Source: Alphaproteobacteria bacterium
Lineage (GTDB): Bacteria; Pseudomonadota; Alphaproteobacteria; Rhodobacterales; Rhodobacteraceae
Length of the DNA stretch: 64,000 nucleotides
Assembly (NCBI GenBank): GCA_003331935.1
Contig: QOQE01000006.1
Span: 17,356-81,355 of the forward strand
Direction of reading: 5' to 3'
The notes beneath the pieces were generated by a model that searched no databases, was not told where the DNA came from, and worked only from the letters and a program-made list of their open reading frames with translations. Positions 47,135 to 56,580 of the stretch are shown one piece after another. The translations under genes and the position numbers were made by a program. Position 1 is the first letter of the stretch. Every line of letters begins with the position of its first letter.

Positions 47135-48523
47135 ATGGATAAATTCGATGCAATAGTCATTGGCAGTGGGCCAGGTGGCTATGTTTGCGCAATTAAATTG
47201 GCTCAGCTGGGTGTAAATGTTGCTTGTGTTGAAGGTAATGCCTCTCTTGGTGGAACGTGTTTAAATGTAGGGTGCATTCCTTCAAAAGCGCTTCTCAACG
47301 CTTCACATAACTATCATAACTCAATAGAGAATTTTTCAAAAATGGGTATAGAGGTAGAACGCCCTTCTGTAAACTGGAGTAAAATGCTGAGCTACAAAGA
47401 TGCTATGATAAAGGATAACACTAAGGGAATAGAGTACCTATTTAAAAAAAATAAAATTACTCTCATAAATGGATGGGCGAGCTTTGTAGACAATAATACA
47501 ATAAGTGTTAATGGAAAAAACTTTGAGGCTGACCACTTCGTTATTGCATCTGGCTCTGAAGCTACCAGTCTAAACAACATTAAATTTGATGAACAAGTAA
47601 TTGTATCTTCAACTGGTGCTTTAGAGTTAAAGAAAATTCCAGAAAAAATGATAGTTATCGGAGCAGGTGTTATAGGTTTAGAGATGGGTTCAATATACAG
47701 TCGTCTTGGTACTGAGATAACAATATTAGAATTCTATGATAAAGTTCTAAATGGCATGGACCATGACATATCAAAGAATTTCAAATCCATATTGCAAAAA
47801 CAAGGCTTTAAGTTCCATTTAAGCTCTTCTGTCTCAAATATAGCCAAAGAAAAAAAAGGTGTAAAAGTTACATACGAAGAAAGAAACTCCAATAATTCGT
47901 ATGAGTTATACGCAGACGTCGTTTTAGTAGCTACCGGGAGAAAGCCTTTCACTGAAAACCTCAAACTCGAAAACATCGGAGTTATGATTAATCCCAAGGG
48001 ACAAATTGAAACAGATAAAAACTGGAGAACAACCACGAAGAATATATTTGCTATAGGTGATGTAACGCCAGGTCCAATGCTCGCTCATAAAGCTGAGGAG
48101 GAAGGTATAGCCGTCGCTGAAATAATTGCAGGACAAGCAGGTCATGTAAACTTTGAAGTAATACCGAGTGTTGTTTACACTGACCCAGAGGTTGCTTCTG
48201 TTGGCAAAACCGAAAATGAATTAAAAGAAGAGGGTATAGACATAAAAGTTGGAAAATTTTCATTTATGGGCAATGGGCGTGCGAAGACGGTTTTTTCTAA
48301 CAGCGGGTTCGTAAAAGTTATAGCCGACTCTAATAATGATAGAATTTTGGGGGCTCATATAATCGGGCCAGCTGCAGGTGACCTGATCCATGAGATATGC
48401 GTTGCAATGGAGTTTGGTGCAAGTACCGAGGATTTAGCGAGAACTTGTCATGCTCATCCTACTTTTTCTGAGGCAGTACGAGAAGCTGCGCTCGCTTGCG
48501 GAGTAGGCGCCATTCATTCTTAA
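47135..48523 (+). CDS. lpdA: dihydrolipoyl dehydrogenase (E3)
   Basis: This flavoprotein reoxidises dihydrolipoyl groups with NAD+ and serves as E3 of 2-oxo acid dehydrogenases and possibly the glycine cleavage system. The 462-residue protein has the FAD loop [16 protein letters not shown], the redox disulfide [16 protein letters not shown] near residue 42, an NAD loop [39 protein letters not shown] and the catalytic [13 protein letters not shown] near the end. It closes the mdh-suc-lpd run. No clear terminator is seen in the 90 bases after it. Confidence 0.97.
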   Translation: MDKFDAIVIGSGPGGYVCAIKLAQLGVNVACVEGNASLGGTCLNVGCIPSKALLNASHNYHNSIENFSKMGIEVERPSVNWSKMLSYKDAMIKDNTKGIEYLFKKNKITLINGWASFVDNNTISVNGKNFEADHFVIASGSEATSLNNIKFDEQVIVSSTGALELKKIPEKMIVIGAGVIGLEMGSIYSRLGTEITILEFYDKVLNGMDHDISKNFKSILQKQGFKFHLSSSVSNIAKEKKGVKVTYEERNSNNSYELYADVVLVATGRKPFTENLKLENIGVMINPKGQIETDKNWRTTTKNIFAIGDVTPGPMLAHKAEEEGIAVAEIIAGQAGHVNFEVIPSVVYTDPEVASVGKTENELKEEGIDIKVGKFSFMGNGRAKTVFSNSGFVKVIADSNNDRILGAHIIGPAAGDLIHEICVAMEFGASTEDLARTCHAHPTFSEAVREAALACGVGAIHS

Positions 48524-48613
48524 TATTATATGACTCTCAATTTAAATTTCTTGCAAATTAAATAACAAACATTTATCAACATCCAAGACTGTTAATCGCG
48601 AGGAGATAAGGTA

Positions 48614-48958
48614 ATGGCAAAAGAAGAATGGGGCACTAAAAGAGTTTGTCCAGAGACTGGCAAGCGATTCTATGATCTTAATAATAATCCTGTTATTAGC
48701 CCATATACCGGAAAAGAAATAATACTTGATAAGTCTTTTTCTTCGAAAATTAAGACAAAGACTAAAAGTGCTGAGGACCAAAAAGATGAAAAGTTTGACG
48801 GGTCAGATGAGTTACTAAGCATTGATGATGATATTATTTTGGACGAAGAGGCTGATTCGTCTGAGTTAGATGCCGAGCTATTGGAAGAAGATGAGCAGGA
48901 TACGGTGCCATTAGAAGAGATAACCGATGTACCCTCTGCTGAAAGTGACGAAAACTAA
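48614..48958 (+). CDS. TIGR02300 (FYDLN acid) family protein
   Basis: The 114-residue protein begins KEEWGTKRVCPETGKRFYDL followed by NNNPVISPYTGKEI, the TIGR02300 family signature named for its FYDLN motif. After residue 60 it becomes strongly acidic, with runs of Asp and Glu, and is likely disordered. The N-terminal part, with a Cys and several conserved Gly/Pro residues, resembles a half zinc-ribbon. Function is unknown; the family is largely restricted to alphaproteobacteria. It has a GGAGATAAGG ribosome site and stands 47 bases before tRNA-Ala, the usual arrangement as far as I know. Confidence 0.88.
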   Translation: MAKEEWGTKRVCPETGKRFYDLNNNPVISPYTGKEIILDKSFSSKIKTKTKSAEDQKDEKFDGSDELLSIDDDIILDEEADSSELDAELLEEDEQDTVPLEEITDVPSAESDEN

Positions 48959-49005
48959 TTTCAAACAAATTCTTTTAGTGTTAATGTTTTATAAAAACAA
49001 TAATT

Positions 49006-49081
<76 letters not shown>

Positions 49082-49089
49082 TGAAGAAA

Positions 49090-49395
49090 ATGAAACAAGC
49101 GCGTTTTGAAAAAGTAGAACTTAACCAGATTTTACAACTTTACGGAATGATGGTATCACAAGGTCTATGGAAGGATTACAGTATATCATTTTTAAAAGAA
49201 TTTGCGATATTCTCTGTTTACAGAAAAAATTCTGATTGGGCTCTCTTCAGTATCAAGAAGACGCCTAAAAATTCGAAGTTTGGTAGACTTTATTCTTTAG
49301 TTGCAATGGATGGTAGAATTTTGAAGTGTTCTAATGACTTAAAAGCTACATTAAGGGTATTAAAACATAAAGAACTTAAGCTAAACTTAGTCTAG
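49090..49395 (+). CDS. DUF2794 family protein
   Basis: This is a small soluble protein of 101 residues. FEKVELNQILQLYGMMVSQG, LWKDYSISFLKEFAIFSVYR and LKCSNDLKATLRVLKHKELK match the alphaproteobacterial DUF2794 family, whose function is unknown. Start choice matters: an in-frame ATG at 49081 uses the last base of the tRNA CCA end, so tRNA maturation would destroy it. I therefore prefer the ATG at 49090. Frames extending upstream into the tRNA are not credible. The next gene, ggt, follows after 11 bases. Regulation through tRNA 3' processing is possible. Confidence 0.82.
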   Translation: MKQARFEKVELNQILQLYGMMVSQGLWKDYSISFLKEFAIFSVYRKNSDWALFSIKKTPKNSKFGRLYSLVAMDGRILKCSNDLKATLRVLKHKELKLNLV

Positions 49396-49406
49396 GGACA
49401 CACTAA

Positions 49407-50993
49407 ATGCGTGACTTTCAAAAACCTGAACGCTCTGAAGTCTTTTCATCGAATGGAATGATTGCCACCTCTCACCCGCTAGCTGCAAAAATAGGCCTTG
49501 ATTCTATGAGCAAAGGGGGAAATGCAATAGATGCAGCAATTACTGCAGCACTAATGCTAGTTTTGTGTGAACCACAATCGACTGGTTTATTTGGTGATGC
49601 ATTTGCAATTATAAAATCAAAAAAAGCAAAAGGAATAATAGGTTTAAACGGGTCTGGGAAGGCACCAATGGCTTTGACTAGTGATACCTTACTATCAAAA
49701 AACATTAAAGAGATACCTTTGGAAAGCGTTCACTCTGTAACCGTTCCAGGTGCTGTATCTCTATTTGAAGAGGTTGCAGACAAATTTGGGAATTTGGGGT
49801 TGAAAGAACTATGCACTCAGCCTATAAAATACGCCGAAGAGGGTGTTGTAGTAAGCCCACGCGTTTCATTTGACTGGGAGTTAAACAGCAAAAAACTCCT
49901 TGGATCTTCTGCAAAATTTTACCTAGACTCTGGAAGACCATATAAGGCTGGCTCTTTATTTAAAGCACCGATGCAAGCAGAGGTTTTAAGACAAATAGCA
50001 GCTCACGGCTCCAAAGGTTTTTATCAGTCAGATATTACAACCGACCTAGTAAGCTCATTAAAGGAGTTTGGCGGGGTGCATAGCCTTGCTGATTTTGAAA
50101 ATGTAAAAGTTCAATATGTTGATCCAACTTATGCAGAACTAAAAGATGGAAGCACATTAATAGAGTTGCCACCAAATGGCCAGGGTTTAACTGCAATAAT
50201 GATGAAAAAGTTGATGCAATTTTGTAATATTGATCGCTTTAGCGCTGGGTCTTTTGAAAGGGTTCACCTAGAGGCGGAAATAGCAAAAGTAGCCTACGCT
50301 GCTAGGAATAATTTCATTGGAGATCCGAATTTTTCAGAAGTTAAACAGAATATATTTTTAGACGATGCGTATTTGGAACAATTGTCAAGAGAGGTCTCTG
50401 TTGGGAAATTATTAAACGATAATCTTGAAGACGAATTTTTTTCTAGAAATAAAGATACTGTCTTAATTTGCGCAGCTGATAGTACAGGGAATGCTATTTC
50501 TTTAATTTTCTCCACTTTTCATGCCTTTGGTTCAGGATTATGCTCAAAAAAATATGGACTACTTTTTCATAACCGCGGCGCTGGCTTTGTTCTGAAGAAA
50601 GATCACCCAAACGAATTGATGGGTGGGAAAAGGCCTCTTCACACAATAATCCCTGCCATTCTTCAAGAAAAGAATGGAAGCATAATGCCTTTTGGAGTTA
50701 TGGGTGGGCAATACCAAGCTAATGGGCATGCAAGAATTCTAAGCAATATAAAGGACTATGGCATGAGTTTCCAAGAAGCTTTAAATTTTCCACGCAGCTT
50801 CTATTTTGATGGTGTGTTGAATATAGAGAAAGGTTACAAAAAGGATATAACAGAAAAACTTAGTAAAGTCGGTTATACAGTTCAGGAAGCGTCTATACCG
50901 ATAGGAGGGGCCCAATTGGTTAGGGTTGATTCTTCAGGGGTTTTGATAGGGGCTTCAGACCCTAGAAAAGATGGGTGTGCACTCGGATACTGA
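49407..50993 (+). CDS. ggt: gamma-glutamyltransferase family Ntn hydrolase
   Basis: Ggt enzymes hydrolyse or transfer the gamma-glutamyl group of glutathione and related compounds after autocleavage. The 528-residue precursor has the N-terminal MIATSHPLAAKIGLDSMSKG GNAIDAA-type start (residues about 13-37). The expected nucleophile is Thr351 in KDTVLICAADSTGNAISL, where cleavage would give large and small subunits. FGSGLCSKKYGLLFHNRGAG and MGGKRPLHTIIPAI are further family motifs. No signal peptide is seen, so it may be cytoplasmic, unlike E. coli Ggt. Relatives of this branch include acylases, so the substrate is not certain. Confidence 0.88.
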   Translation: MRDFQKPERSEVFSSNGMIATSHPLAAKIGLDSMSKGGNAIDAAITAALMLVLCEPQSTGLFGDAFAIIKSKKAKGIIGLNGSGKAPMALTSDTLLSKNIKEIPLESVHSVTVPGAVSLFEEVADKFGNLGLKELCTQPIKYAEEGVVVSPRVSFDWELNSKKLLGSSAKFYLDSGRPYKAGSLFKAPMQAEVLRQIAAHGSKGFYQSDITTDLVSSLKEFGGVHSLADFENVKVQYVDPTYAELKDGSTLIELPPNGQGLTAIMMKKLMQFCNIDRFSAGSFERVHLEAEIAKVAYAARNNFIGDPNFSEVKQNIFLDDAYLEQLSREVSVGKLLNDNLEDEFFSRNKDTVLICAADSTGNAISLIFSTFHAFGSGLCSKKYGLLFHNRGAGFVLKKDHPNELMGGKRPLHTIIPAILQEKNGSIMPFGVMGGQYQANGHARILSNIKDYGMSFQEALNFPRSFYFDGVLNIEKGYKKDITEKLSKVGYTVQEASIPIGGAQLVRVDSSGVLIGASDPRKDGCALGY

Positions 50994-50999
50994 TTAGCC

Positions 51000-51326
51000 T
51001 CAGTGCATTATGTCTGACAAAAGATATCGCCCTTGAGACAAGTTACCGAATAATTGCTTTACTTCGGGGTGGCCTATTGGTTCACCACTATCATCATACA
51101 ATAAATTCTGTTCCGACACATATGCAATATAGTAACTAGAATCGTTTTCGGCCAAAAGGTGGTAAAATGGTTGATCCTTTTTAGGCCTGTGATTTTCTGG
51201 TATAGAGTTCCACCATTCCTCGGTGTTATCAAAAGTAGGATCGACGTCAAATATCACTCCTCTGAATGGGTGTATTCGATGTTTCACTACTTCACCTATT
51301 GAAAATTTTGCATTTCTATTAAGCAT
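51000..51326 (-). CDS. hspQ: heat shock protein HspQ
   Basis: HspQ (YccV) is a small protein that binds hemimethylated DNA in vitro and acts as a specificity factor for the Lon protease in enterobacteria. The 108-residue protein has AKFSIGEVVKHRIHPFRGVI, FDNTEEWWNSIPENHRPKK, QPFYHLLAEND and YVSEQNLLYDDSGEPIGHP, which cover the YccV-like domain. I place the start at the ATG at 51326, preceded by AAAGGG at good spacing; a TTG at 51347 would add seven residues. It converges on ggt with only 6 bases between stops. Confidence 0.93.
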   Translation of the reverse strand: MLNRNAKFSIGEVVKHRIHPFRGVIFDVDPTFDNTEEWWNSIPENHRPKKDQPFYHLLAENDSSYYIAYVSEQNLLYDDSGEPIGHPEVKQLFGNLSQGRYLLSDIMH

Positions 51327-51443
51327 TTTTTTTACCCTTTGGACCAAACTCTTTGACTTTTAATTAATCGAATTTTAAAAAGATACAAGTGCCATCGACA
51401 TTGAATAATAAATTAACTAGCAATCTAAATACAATAACTTTCT

Positions 51444-52019
51444 ATGTTAAAAAAATCTTTTTTCATTTTTTTTCTTTTCAACTACGTTTTTATCTCAAGC
51501 TGTGTGGGTATTCCGAAGAATCAAGAAAACGCTTGCACAATATTAAAACAAAAGAAAAGTTGGAGATCTGCATTGAAGAAAACCGAGAGAAAGTGGGGGG
51601 TCAGCCCCGGAATGCAGCTTGCCTTTATAAAAACAGAGTCAAATTTTAGACCGACGGCTCGGACCCAGAGAAAGTATTTTCTTGGCTTAGTCCCTACCGG
51701 TAGGATTTCATCAGCTTACGGGTATTCTCAAGCACTGGACGGAACATGGAAAGAATATAAAAAAAGCACTGGGAACAGATACCATAGACGATCTAACTTT
51801 GCACACTCAACAAACTTCATTGGATGGTATGTGGACAAATCTAATAAGTTGTTAGGGATATCCAGAAATAATGCTTATCTCCAATATCTTGCCTACCATC
51901 AGGGTCAAGCAGGATTTAAAACAGGTGCATACAAGACTAAAAGTGGCTTATTAAAAGTGGCAAAAAAAACAGCTGACACTAAAAAAATATTTGATCGTCA
52001 ACTTAAAAAATGTCTGTAG
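51444..52019 (+). CDS. lysozyme-fold (SLT-type) lipoprotein, putative lytic transglycosylase
   Basis: The 191-residue protein has a lipoprotein signal: Lys-rich start, hydrophobic core and lipobox FISSC with the cysteine at residue 20. The rest resembles an SLT-type domain of the SLT_4 kind. MQLAFIKTESNFRPTA contains the candidate catalytic Glu, SSAYGYSQALDGTWKEYKK is the glycine-rich second motif, and YLQYLAYHQGQAGFKTGAY replaces the usual AYNAG motif. A role in trimming peptidoglycan from the outer membrane is inferred. It precedes the Fo operon by 76 bases, with a candidate promoter between. Confidence 0.8.
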   Translation: MLKKSFFIFFLFNYVFISSCVGIPKNQENACTILKQKKSWRSALKKTERKWGVSPGMQLAFIKTESNFRPTARTQRKYFLGLVPTGRISSAYGYSQALDGTWKEYKKSTGNRYHRRSNFAHSTNFIGWYVDKSNKLLGISRNNAYLQYLAYHQGQAGFKTGAYKTKSGLLKVAKKTADTKKIFDRQLKKCL

Positions 52020-52033
52020 CTTTCAGATTAGGG

Positions 52034-52060
52034 TTGACTAGACTAACATGTGTTTATAAC
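52034..52060 (+). promoter_or_regulatory. candidate promoter for the Fo ATP synthase operon
   Basis: TTGACT at 52034-52039 and TATAAC at 52055-52060 match sigma70 boxes in five of six positions each, but the spacer is 15 bases, shorter than the preferred 16-18. Transcription would start near 52067, about 29 bases before the atpI ATG. Read-through from the lipoprotein gene is an alternative. Confidence 0.35.
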
Positions 52061-52095
52061 GTTCATTTAGTTAAGAAATACAAAGACATTGATCA

Positions 52096-52389
52096 ATGGA
52101 TGAATTCTCCAAAAAAGCGAATTTGGATAAACTGGACAGACAGATAGAGGAGTTTAAGTCAAAAAAACACAAAAATAGCCCTAAAAGATTTAAAGTTCAG
52201 AACGATGGCTGGAGAATGGTAATTGAACTTGTAACTGGCATGATTTTAGGAGTAAGTTTGGGGATGGCGCTTGATTATATTATTGGCAGTGAACCAATAT
52301 TTTTAATAGTGTTTTCGCTTTTAGGTTTTATGGCTGGCGTAAAAACAATGATTGCTACAGCAAAAAAAATGAATGAAACGAATAACTGA
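52096..52389 (+). CDS. atpI: AtpI-like ATP synthase assembly protein
   Basis: AtpI is a small membrane protein thought to help assemble the c-ring of F-type ATP synthase or to carry magnesium. The 97 residues begin with a charged stretch of about 45 residues rich in Lys, then WRMVIELVTGMILGVSLGMA and IFLIVFSLLGFMAGVKTM, two membrane helices with conserved Gly residues of the AtpI/Gct family. It is the first gene of the Fo operon and precedes atpB by 14 bases. Confidence 0.9.
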   Translation: MDEFSKKANLDKLDRQIEEFKSKKHKNSPKRFKVQNDGWRMVIELVTGMILGVSLGMALDYIIGSEPIFLIVFSLLGFMAGVKTMIATAKKMNETNN

Positions 52390-52403
52390 AAAAGAACAAA
52401 TAG

Positions 52404-53147
52404 ATGGCAAAAGAGTCTGCATTTAATATTCACCCAATGGATCAGTTTATAATCGAACCTATCCTCATGGGAGAAAACTTGGAGTGGTATTCTTTTACGA
52501 ACCAAGCCTTATGGATGCTAATTAGCTTAGCATCAATATCCTTCGTGTTTATATATGGGTCACGAAAGCATCAACTTGTCCCAGGTCGACTACAATCTGT
52601 TGCTGAATTAATGTATTTCTTTATTAGAGATATGATTATCGATATAGCCGGTCAGGAAGGCTTGAGGTACTTTCCTTATATATTTACCCTATTTATTTTG
52701 ATATTATTTGGAAATGTTTTGGGCCTGTTACCTTATAGTTTTACATATACTAGTCATATTGCTGTGACAGGATTTCTTGCACTCTCCGTTTTCATCTCAG
52801 TTACGTTAATCGGATTTCTTAGAAATGGTTTTGGCTTTTTAAGCCTATTTTGGATCAGCAGTGCTCCCCTAGCCCTCAGACCAATATTGCTAATTATTGA
52901 GGTGATATCTTACTTTGTACGGCCAGTTAGCCACTCTATCAGACTTGCCGGTAACATGATGGCAGGACACGCAGTAATCAAAGTATTTGCAGGTTTTGCT
53001 GGAGCCTTAGGATTGGGAGCGATTGCACCTATATTCGCAATTACAGCAGTTTACGGACTCGAAATGCTTGTTGTAGTAATACAGGCTTATGTATTTACTA
53101 TTTTAACTTGTGTTTACTTAAACGATGCTTTGCATCCAGGTCACTAA
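52404..53147 (+). CDS. atpB: ATP synthase Fo subunit a
   Basis: Subunit a conducts protons to and from the c-ring. The 247-residue protein has five to six membrane helices. [20 protein letters not shown] contains the essential Arg, and [20 protein letters not shown] is the conserved last helix with Gln and Tyr. The N-terminal [11 protein letters not shown] matches the family beginning. It lies between atpI and atpE as in Rhodobacter-type atpIBEF operons. The F1 genes are elsewhere in the genome, as usual in this class. Confidence 0.97.
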   Translation: MAKESAFNIHPMDQFIIEPILMGENLEWYSFTNQALWMLISLASISFVFIYGSRKHQLVPGRLQSVAELMYFFIRDMIIDIAGQEGLRYFPYIFTLFILILFGNVLGLLPYSFTYTSHIAVTGFLALSVFISVTLIGFLRNGFGFLSLFWISSAPLALRPILLIIEVISYFVRPVSHSIRLAGNMMAGHAVIKVFAGFAGALGLGAIAPIFAITAVYGLEMLVVVIQAYVFTILTCVYLNDALHPGH

Positions 53148-53171
53148 TAAATTTAATAAAGGAGCAATATT

Positions 53172-53411
53172 ATGGTTGATGGAAATTTAGTAGAAATGGG
53201 AAAACTTATAGGGGCAGGCCTTGCTTGCACAGGAATGGGAGGAGCGGCTATAGGAGTTGGACATGTCGTTGGCAATTTTCTCTCAGGAGCCCTAAGAAAT
53301 CCCAGTGCCGCCTCTGGCCAAACTGCAACCATGTTCATAGGCATTGCATTTGCAGAAGCATTAGGGATTTTTAGCTTTTTGGTTGCATTGCTATTAATGT
53401 ACGCAATGTAG
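53172..53411 (+). CDS. atpE: ATP synthase Fo subunit c
   Basis: Subunit c forms the rotating ring. The 79-residue protein has two helices joined by the polar loop [11 protein letters not shown]. The proton-binding Glu is residue 62 in [12 protein letters not shown]. The first helix carries [16 protein letters not shown] strong AAAGGAGC ribosome site precedes the ATG, fitting the need for many copies per complex. There is no sodium-type Gln in the first helix pattern, so it is probably proton-driven. Confidence 0.97.
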   Translation: MVDGNLVEMGKLIGAGLACTGMGGAAIGVGHVVGNFLSGALRNPSAASGQTATMFIGIAFAEALGIFSFLVALLLMYAM

Positions 53412-53426
53412 TTTAATAAAAACTAA

Positions 53427-53897
53427 ATGGCTTCAGCTTCAAATAACGGTGCGGTGGGGATGCCCCAACTGGATTTCTCCACCTTCCCTAACCAGATATT
53501 TTGGTTAATCATCTTTTGCGTGATCTTATTTGCCATCGTAAAATTGTTTATTATTCCAAGAATGGAAGATATCTTCGCAAATCGAAGGAAAATTATTGAT
53601 GGAAACGTAGCAAAAGCAGAAGAAATTAGGCTAAGAGTGGGTGAAATAGAAAAACAGATTGAGGAGGAGCTTCGAAAAGCTAAGGCTCAATGCGACGATA
53701 TTATGAGCACCAGCGGAAATAATATAAAAGAACAAATGTCTATAGCGTTAGAAGATAGCAAAATAGCTACTTCTCAATTAATTGAAGAGGCAGAAGAGAG
53801 ATTAAAGACGCTAAGAGATGGATCAGAAACAGCGATCGAAAAAATATCAGAAGACTTGGCAGCAGAAATAATAAATAAGCTTTCCAGAGGAAAATAG
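53427..53897 (+). CDS. atpG: ATP synthase Fo subunit b'
   Basis: This is the b' subunit of the heterodimeric stator stalk found in alphaproteobacteria and phototrophs. The 156-residue protein starts with a short tail, then MPQLDFSTFPNQIFWLIIFC, the conserved b' membrane entry, followed by a long charged coiled coil to the C-terminus. No signal peptide is seen, unlike the following b subunit. It lies 15 bases after atpE and 6 bases before atpF. The symbol atpG is used by some annotators for b' and should not be confused with the gamma subunit. Confidence 0.93.
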   Translation: MASASNNGAVGMPQLDFSTFPNQIFWLIIFCVILFAIVKLFIIPRMEDIFANRRKIIDGNVAKAEEIRLRVGEIEKQIEEELRKAKAQCDDIMSTSGNNIKEQMSIALEDSKIATSQLIEEAEERLKTLRDGSETAIEKISEDLAAEIINKLSRGK

Positions 53898-53903
53898 GTT
53901 CAA

Positions 53904-54512
53904 ATGAAAACTTTAAGAGGCCCTAAACTAAAAATTGAGTGGTTCATGATAACGCTTCTAACTTTTTCTCTTTCTTTTGAAACAGTTTACGCCGCTGGCT
54001 CTGAAAAAATGTTTAGTTTAAATAATACAGATTTTGTAGTTTTAATTTCATTCTTAATATTTGTAGGTGTTTTGATTTATTTCAAAGTTCCTTCCATTAT
54101 TGCTAAGTTTTTAGATAAAAGATCCGACGATATTAAAAACGAAATTGAAAGGGCAAGTGAAATATTAGAAGAAGCAAAACAAATTCTTTCTTCGATTGAA
54201 GCCGATCATATAAAGACAACCGAAACTATCGAACAGATGGTTATAACTGCCAGAGATCGTGCGAGAGACGAGGAAGAAAAAGCCAAAAAACATATTGAAG
54301 AATTGATGAAAAACAAACTCATATCTGCAGAAGGGCAAGTCAAGTCAAATGAGAGAAAAATTATTGAGGAAATAGAACAACGTGCAATAGATTTAAGTGT
54401 AGAAAAAGTGAGAGTAAAATTGTCTAAAAGCCTCTCAGGGGATGATTATGAAAGATATTTTATCTCATCAATAAAGTCTGTAGAGAAAGGCTTAAAGCAA
54501 GTTTATAGTTAA
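53904..54512 (+). CDS. atpF: ATP synthase Fo subunit b
   Basis: Subunit b pairs with b' to hold the F1 head. The 202-residue protein has an N-terminal hydrophobic stretch ending VYAAGS that looks like a cleavable signal, then FSLNNTDFVVLISFLIFVGV, the true membrane anchor, and a charged coiled coil of about 130 residues. Such N-terminal extensions are also present in other alphaproteobacterial b subunits. It is the last Fo gene. No terminator is evident in the 71 bases before the kinase gene. Confidence 0.94.
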   Translation: MKTLRGPKLKIEWFMITLLTFSLSFETVYAAGSEKMFSLNNTDFVVLISFLIFVGVLIYFKVPSIIAKFLDKRSDDIKNEIERASEILEEAKQILSSIEADHIKTTETIEQMVITARDRARDEEEKAKKHIEELMKNKLISAEGQVKSNERKIIEEIEQRAIDLSVEKVRVKLSKSLSGDDYERYFISSIKSVEKGLKQVYS

Positions 54513-54583
54513 TATTTCATTGGCAGGCATTTTGGTTACAATTTGTATCACAAAATAAATTAAAAGAGATAAATCAGCTCGTA

Positions 54584-55579
54584 ATGACAGATAACAAAAA
54601 ATACGATGTGGTTGCGATAGGAAACGCCATGCTAGATGTCTTGTGTGAAGTTTCGGAACCTTTCCTCGACCAGGAAGGAATTTCGAAAGGTGTGATGAAT
54701 TTAGTCTCTAGGGAGAGATCAAATAACATTTTAAAATTAGTGAAACCGGTTAAAGAGACAGCGGGCGGATCAGCAGCGAATACTATTTCGACTCTGGCTA
54801 AGCTGGGTTTAAAAACTGGCTATATAGGAAAAATAGCTGACGACCAACAAGGAGGAGTATTCAAAAAAGATTTAATACACGACTCAATAATCTACAAAAC
54901 TGCATTTCTGGATAAAGGTAATTCAGAGTCAACTGGCAAGTGTATTGTTTTAATAACTCCTGATAAAGAAAGGACAATGAATACATATCTTGGCGCTACA
55001 GAATATCTGTCAGATATTGATATAGATGAAGAACTTATCGCCTATAGTGAATGGTTATACCTTGAAGGATATCGCTTTGATGGACAAGAAAGCAAAAAAG
55101 CATTTTATAAAGCTATTGAAATTGCAAAAAAAAATAAAACAAAAATTGCAATTACGCTTTCCGACAGTTTTTGCGTAGATAGACATAGATCTGATTTTAT
55201 TAATCTATTGAATGAATCAGCAGACCTTGTGTTTTGCAATGAGGACGAGCTAAAATCACTATACGAAGTCGAATATATTGAGGCTGCACAGAAACTTATT
55301 GCCGATACTATTAGCTGTGTTGCTTGTACTTGTGCAGAAAAGGGTGCCTACTTATTTCATAAATCATCAATAAGAAGAATTTCAACAAAAAAAGTATCTG
55401 TGATTGATACAACAGGAGCAGGAGATAATTTTGCTTCTGGTTTTTTGTATGGCCTATCAAAAAATTTTTCACTGGAGAAATGTGCGGTACTTGGAAATGA
55501 AATTGCTGGCGAAGTACTTACAATTTACGGGCCGAGGATAGAAAAAAGCCTAACAAACTTTATTAAAGTTAATGCTTAG
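54584..55579 (+). CDS. PfkB-family sugar/nucleoside kinase, adenosine kinase-like
   Basis: The 331-residue ribokinase-fold enzyme has the first PfkB signature region in KETAGGSAANTISTLAKLG near residue 62 and the second in VIDTTGAGDNFASGFLYGL near residue 270, with the catalytic Asp. The start YDVVAIGNAMLDVLCEV is typical of the branch annotated as adenosine kinase in alphaproteobacteria, which phosphorylates adenosine or another ribose compound. Substrate is unproven. A nucleoside-type importer is encoded at 24432-29110. Its stop overlaps the convergent ABC ATPase gene by 4 bases. Confidence 0.85.
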   Translation: MTDNKKYDVVAIGNAMLDVLCEVSEPFLDQEGISKGVMNLVSRERSNNILKLVKPVKETAGGSAANTISTLAKLGLKTGYIGKIADDQQGGVFKKDLIHDSIIYKTAFLDKGNSESTGKCIVLITPDKERTMNTYLGATEYLSDIDIDEELIAYSEWLYLEGYRFDGQESKKAFYKAIEIAKKNKTKIAITLSDSFCVDRHRSDFINLLNESADLVFCNEDELKSLYEVEYIEAAQKLIADTISCVACTCAEKGAYLFHKSSIRRISTKKVSVIDTTGAGDNFASGFLYGLSKNFSLEKCAVLGNEIAGEVLTIYGPRIEKSLTNFIKVNA

Positions 55580-56523
55580 CTGCTCTGTGTTAACAACCTA
55601 AAGACATCAGCCAAATCAGCTTCTTCTGTTGAAAGATCCATTATTTCTAATCCCTGCGACCTTAGACAATCAATTATTTGATCAATTTTAATCTCATTTC
55701 TATTGTAGGATATCGACAATTTCTGATCTTTATGTTCTTTAAGACTTGCTTTTTCAGGAAGCTTAATTTTCTCAAGATGACGATTATTGAATTTAACATT
55801 TATAACTTTCAAATTCACTTTTGCAAGTAAATCACTGGTATCATCACAGGCAATTAATTTACCTTTGTTTAAAATAGCGATTTTCTCACAGAGAGCTTCT
55901 GCTTCCTCCAGGTAATGGGTTGTTAAAATAATTGTTGTACCCTTTGAGTTTAAATCCTTCATATAAGTCCAAAGCATTTCTCTCAACTCAATATCCACGC
56001 CAGCTGTTGGTTCATCCAATATCACTACCTCTGGGGCATGAACAAGAGCTTTTCCAATAAGTAATCTCCTTCTCATTCCACCAGAAAGAGACCGCATATA
56101 AGCACTAGACTTTCCTTCCAAACCGAGCCTTTTCAAAATCTGATTGATGTTTCTATTCGCTTTTCTCACACCGTATAGACCGGCTTGTATATCTAGGCTC
56201 TCATATGGAGTTAAAAATGGATCAAAGTTTGTTTCTTGGGGAACAACTCCAATACTTCTTTTAAACTGTCTCATATTAATATCTTGATCGATATTTCCAA
56301 TTTTCACTATTCCAGAAGTTTTAATCACTAGACCGGCCAGAATATTTATCAGAGTTGACTTTCCCGCTCCATTGGGTCCTAAAAGGCCAAAGAATGAACC
56401 TCGTTTCACTTGTAAATCCAAATCTTCAAGTGCTACTACCGGTTCATTTCCGTCAGAGCCTTGATATACTTTCCGTAGATTTTTAACCTCCAAGCCAAAC
56501 TCTGTTAATTCTGGTTTAATCAT
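55576..56523 (-). CDS. ABC transporter ATP-binding protein, ABC-2 type
   Basis: This single-domain ABC ATPase has 315 residues, DrrA/NodI-like. It has Walker A GLLGPNGAGKSTLINILAG, Q-loop GVVPQETNFDPFLTPYE, signature RSLSGGMRRRLLIGKAL, Walker B VVILDEPTAGVDIE and H-loop TTHYLEEAEAL. The start is the ATG at 56523, giving MIKPELTEFGLEVKNLRKVY, preceded by AAAGAGA. The frame stays open to 56655 but that part lies over the divergent zinc-finger gene. No permease gene is adjacent, so the partner must be elsewhere. The exported substrate is unknown. Confidence 0.92.
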   Translation of the reverse strand: MIKPELTEFGLEVKNLRKVYQGSDGNEPVVALEDLDLQVKRGSFFGLLGPNGAGKSTLINILAGLVIKTSGIVKIGNIDQDINMRQFKRSIGVVPQETNFDPFLTPYESLDIQAGLYGVRKANRNINQILKRLGLEGKSSAYMRSLSGGMRRRLLIGKALVHAPEVVILDEPTAGVDIELREMLWTYMKDLNSKGTTIILTTHYLEEAEALCEKIAILNKGKLIACDDTSDLLAKVNLKVINVKFNNRHLEKIKLPEKASLKEHKDQKLSISYNRNEIKIDQIIDCLRSQGLEIMDLSTEEADLADVFRLLTQSS

Positions 56524-56580
56524 ATTTTTCTCTTTATTTTTATAGTAGTAATAGAGATAAAATATGTTATTTATTTTGTT

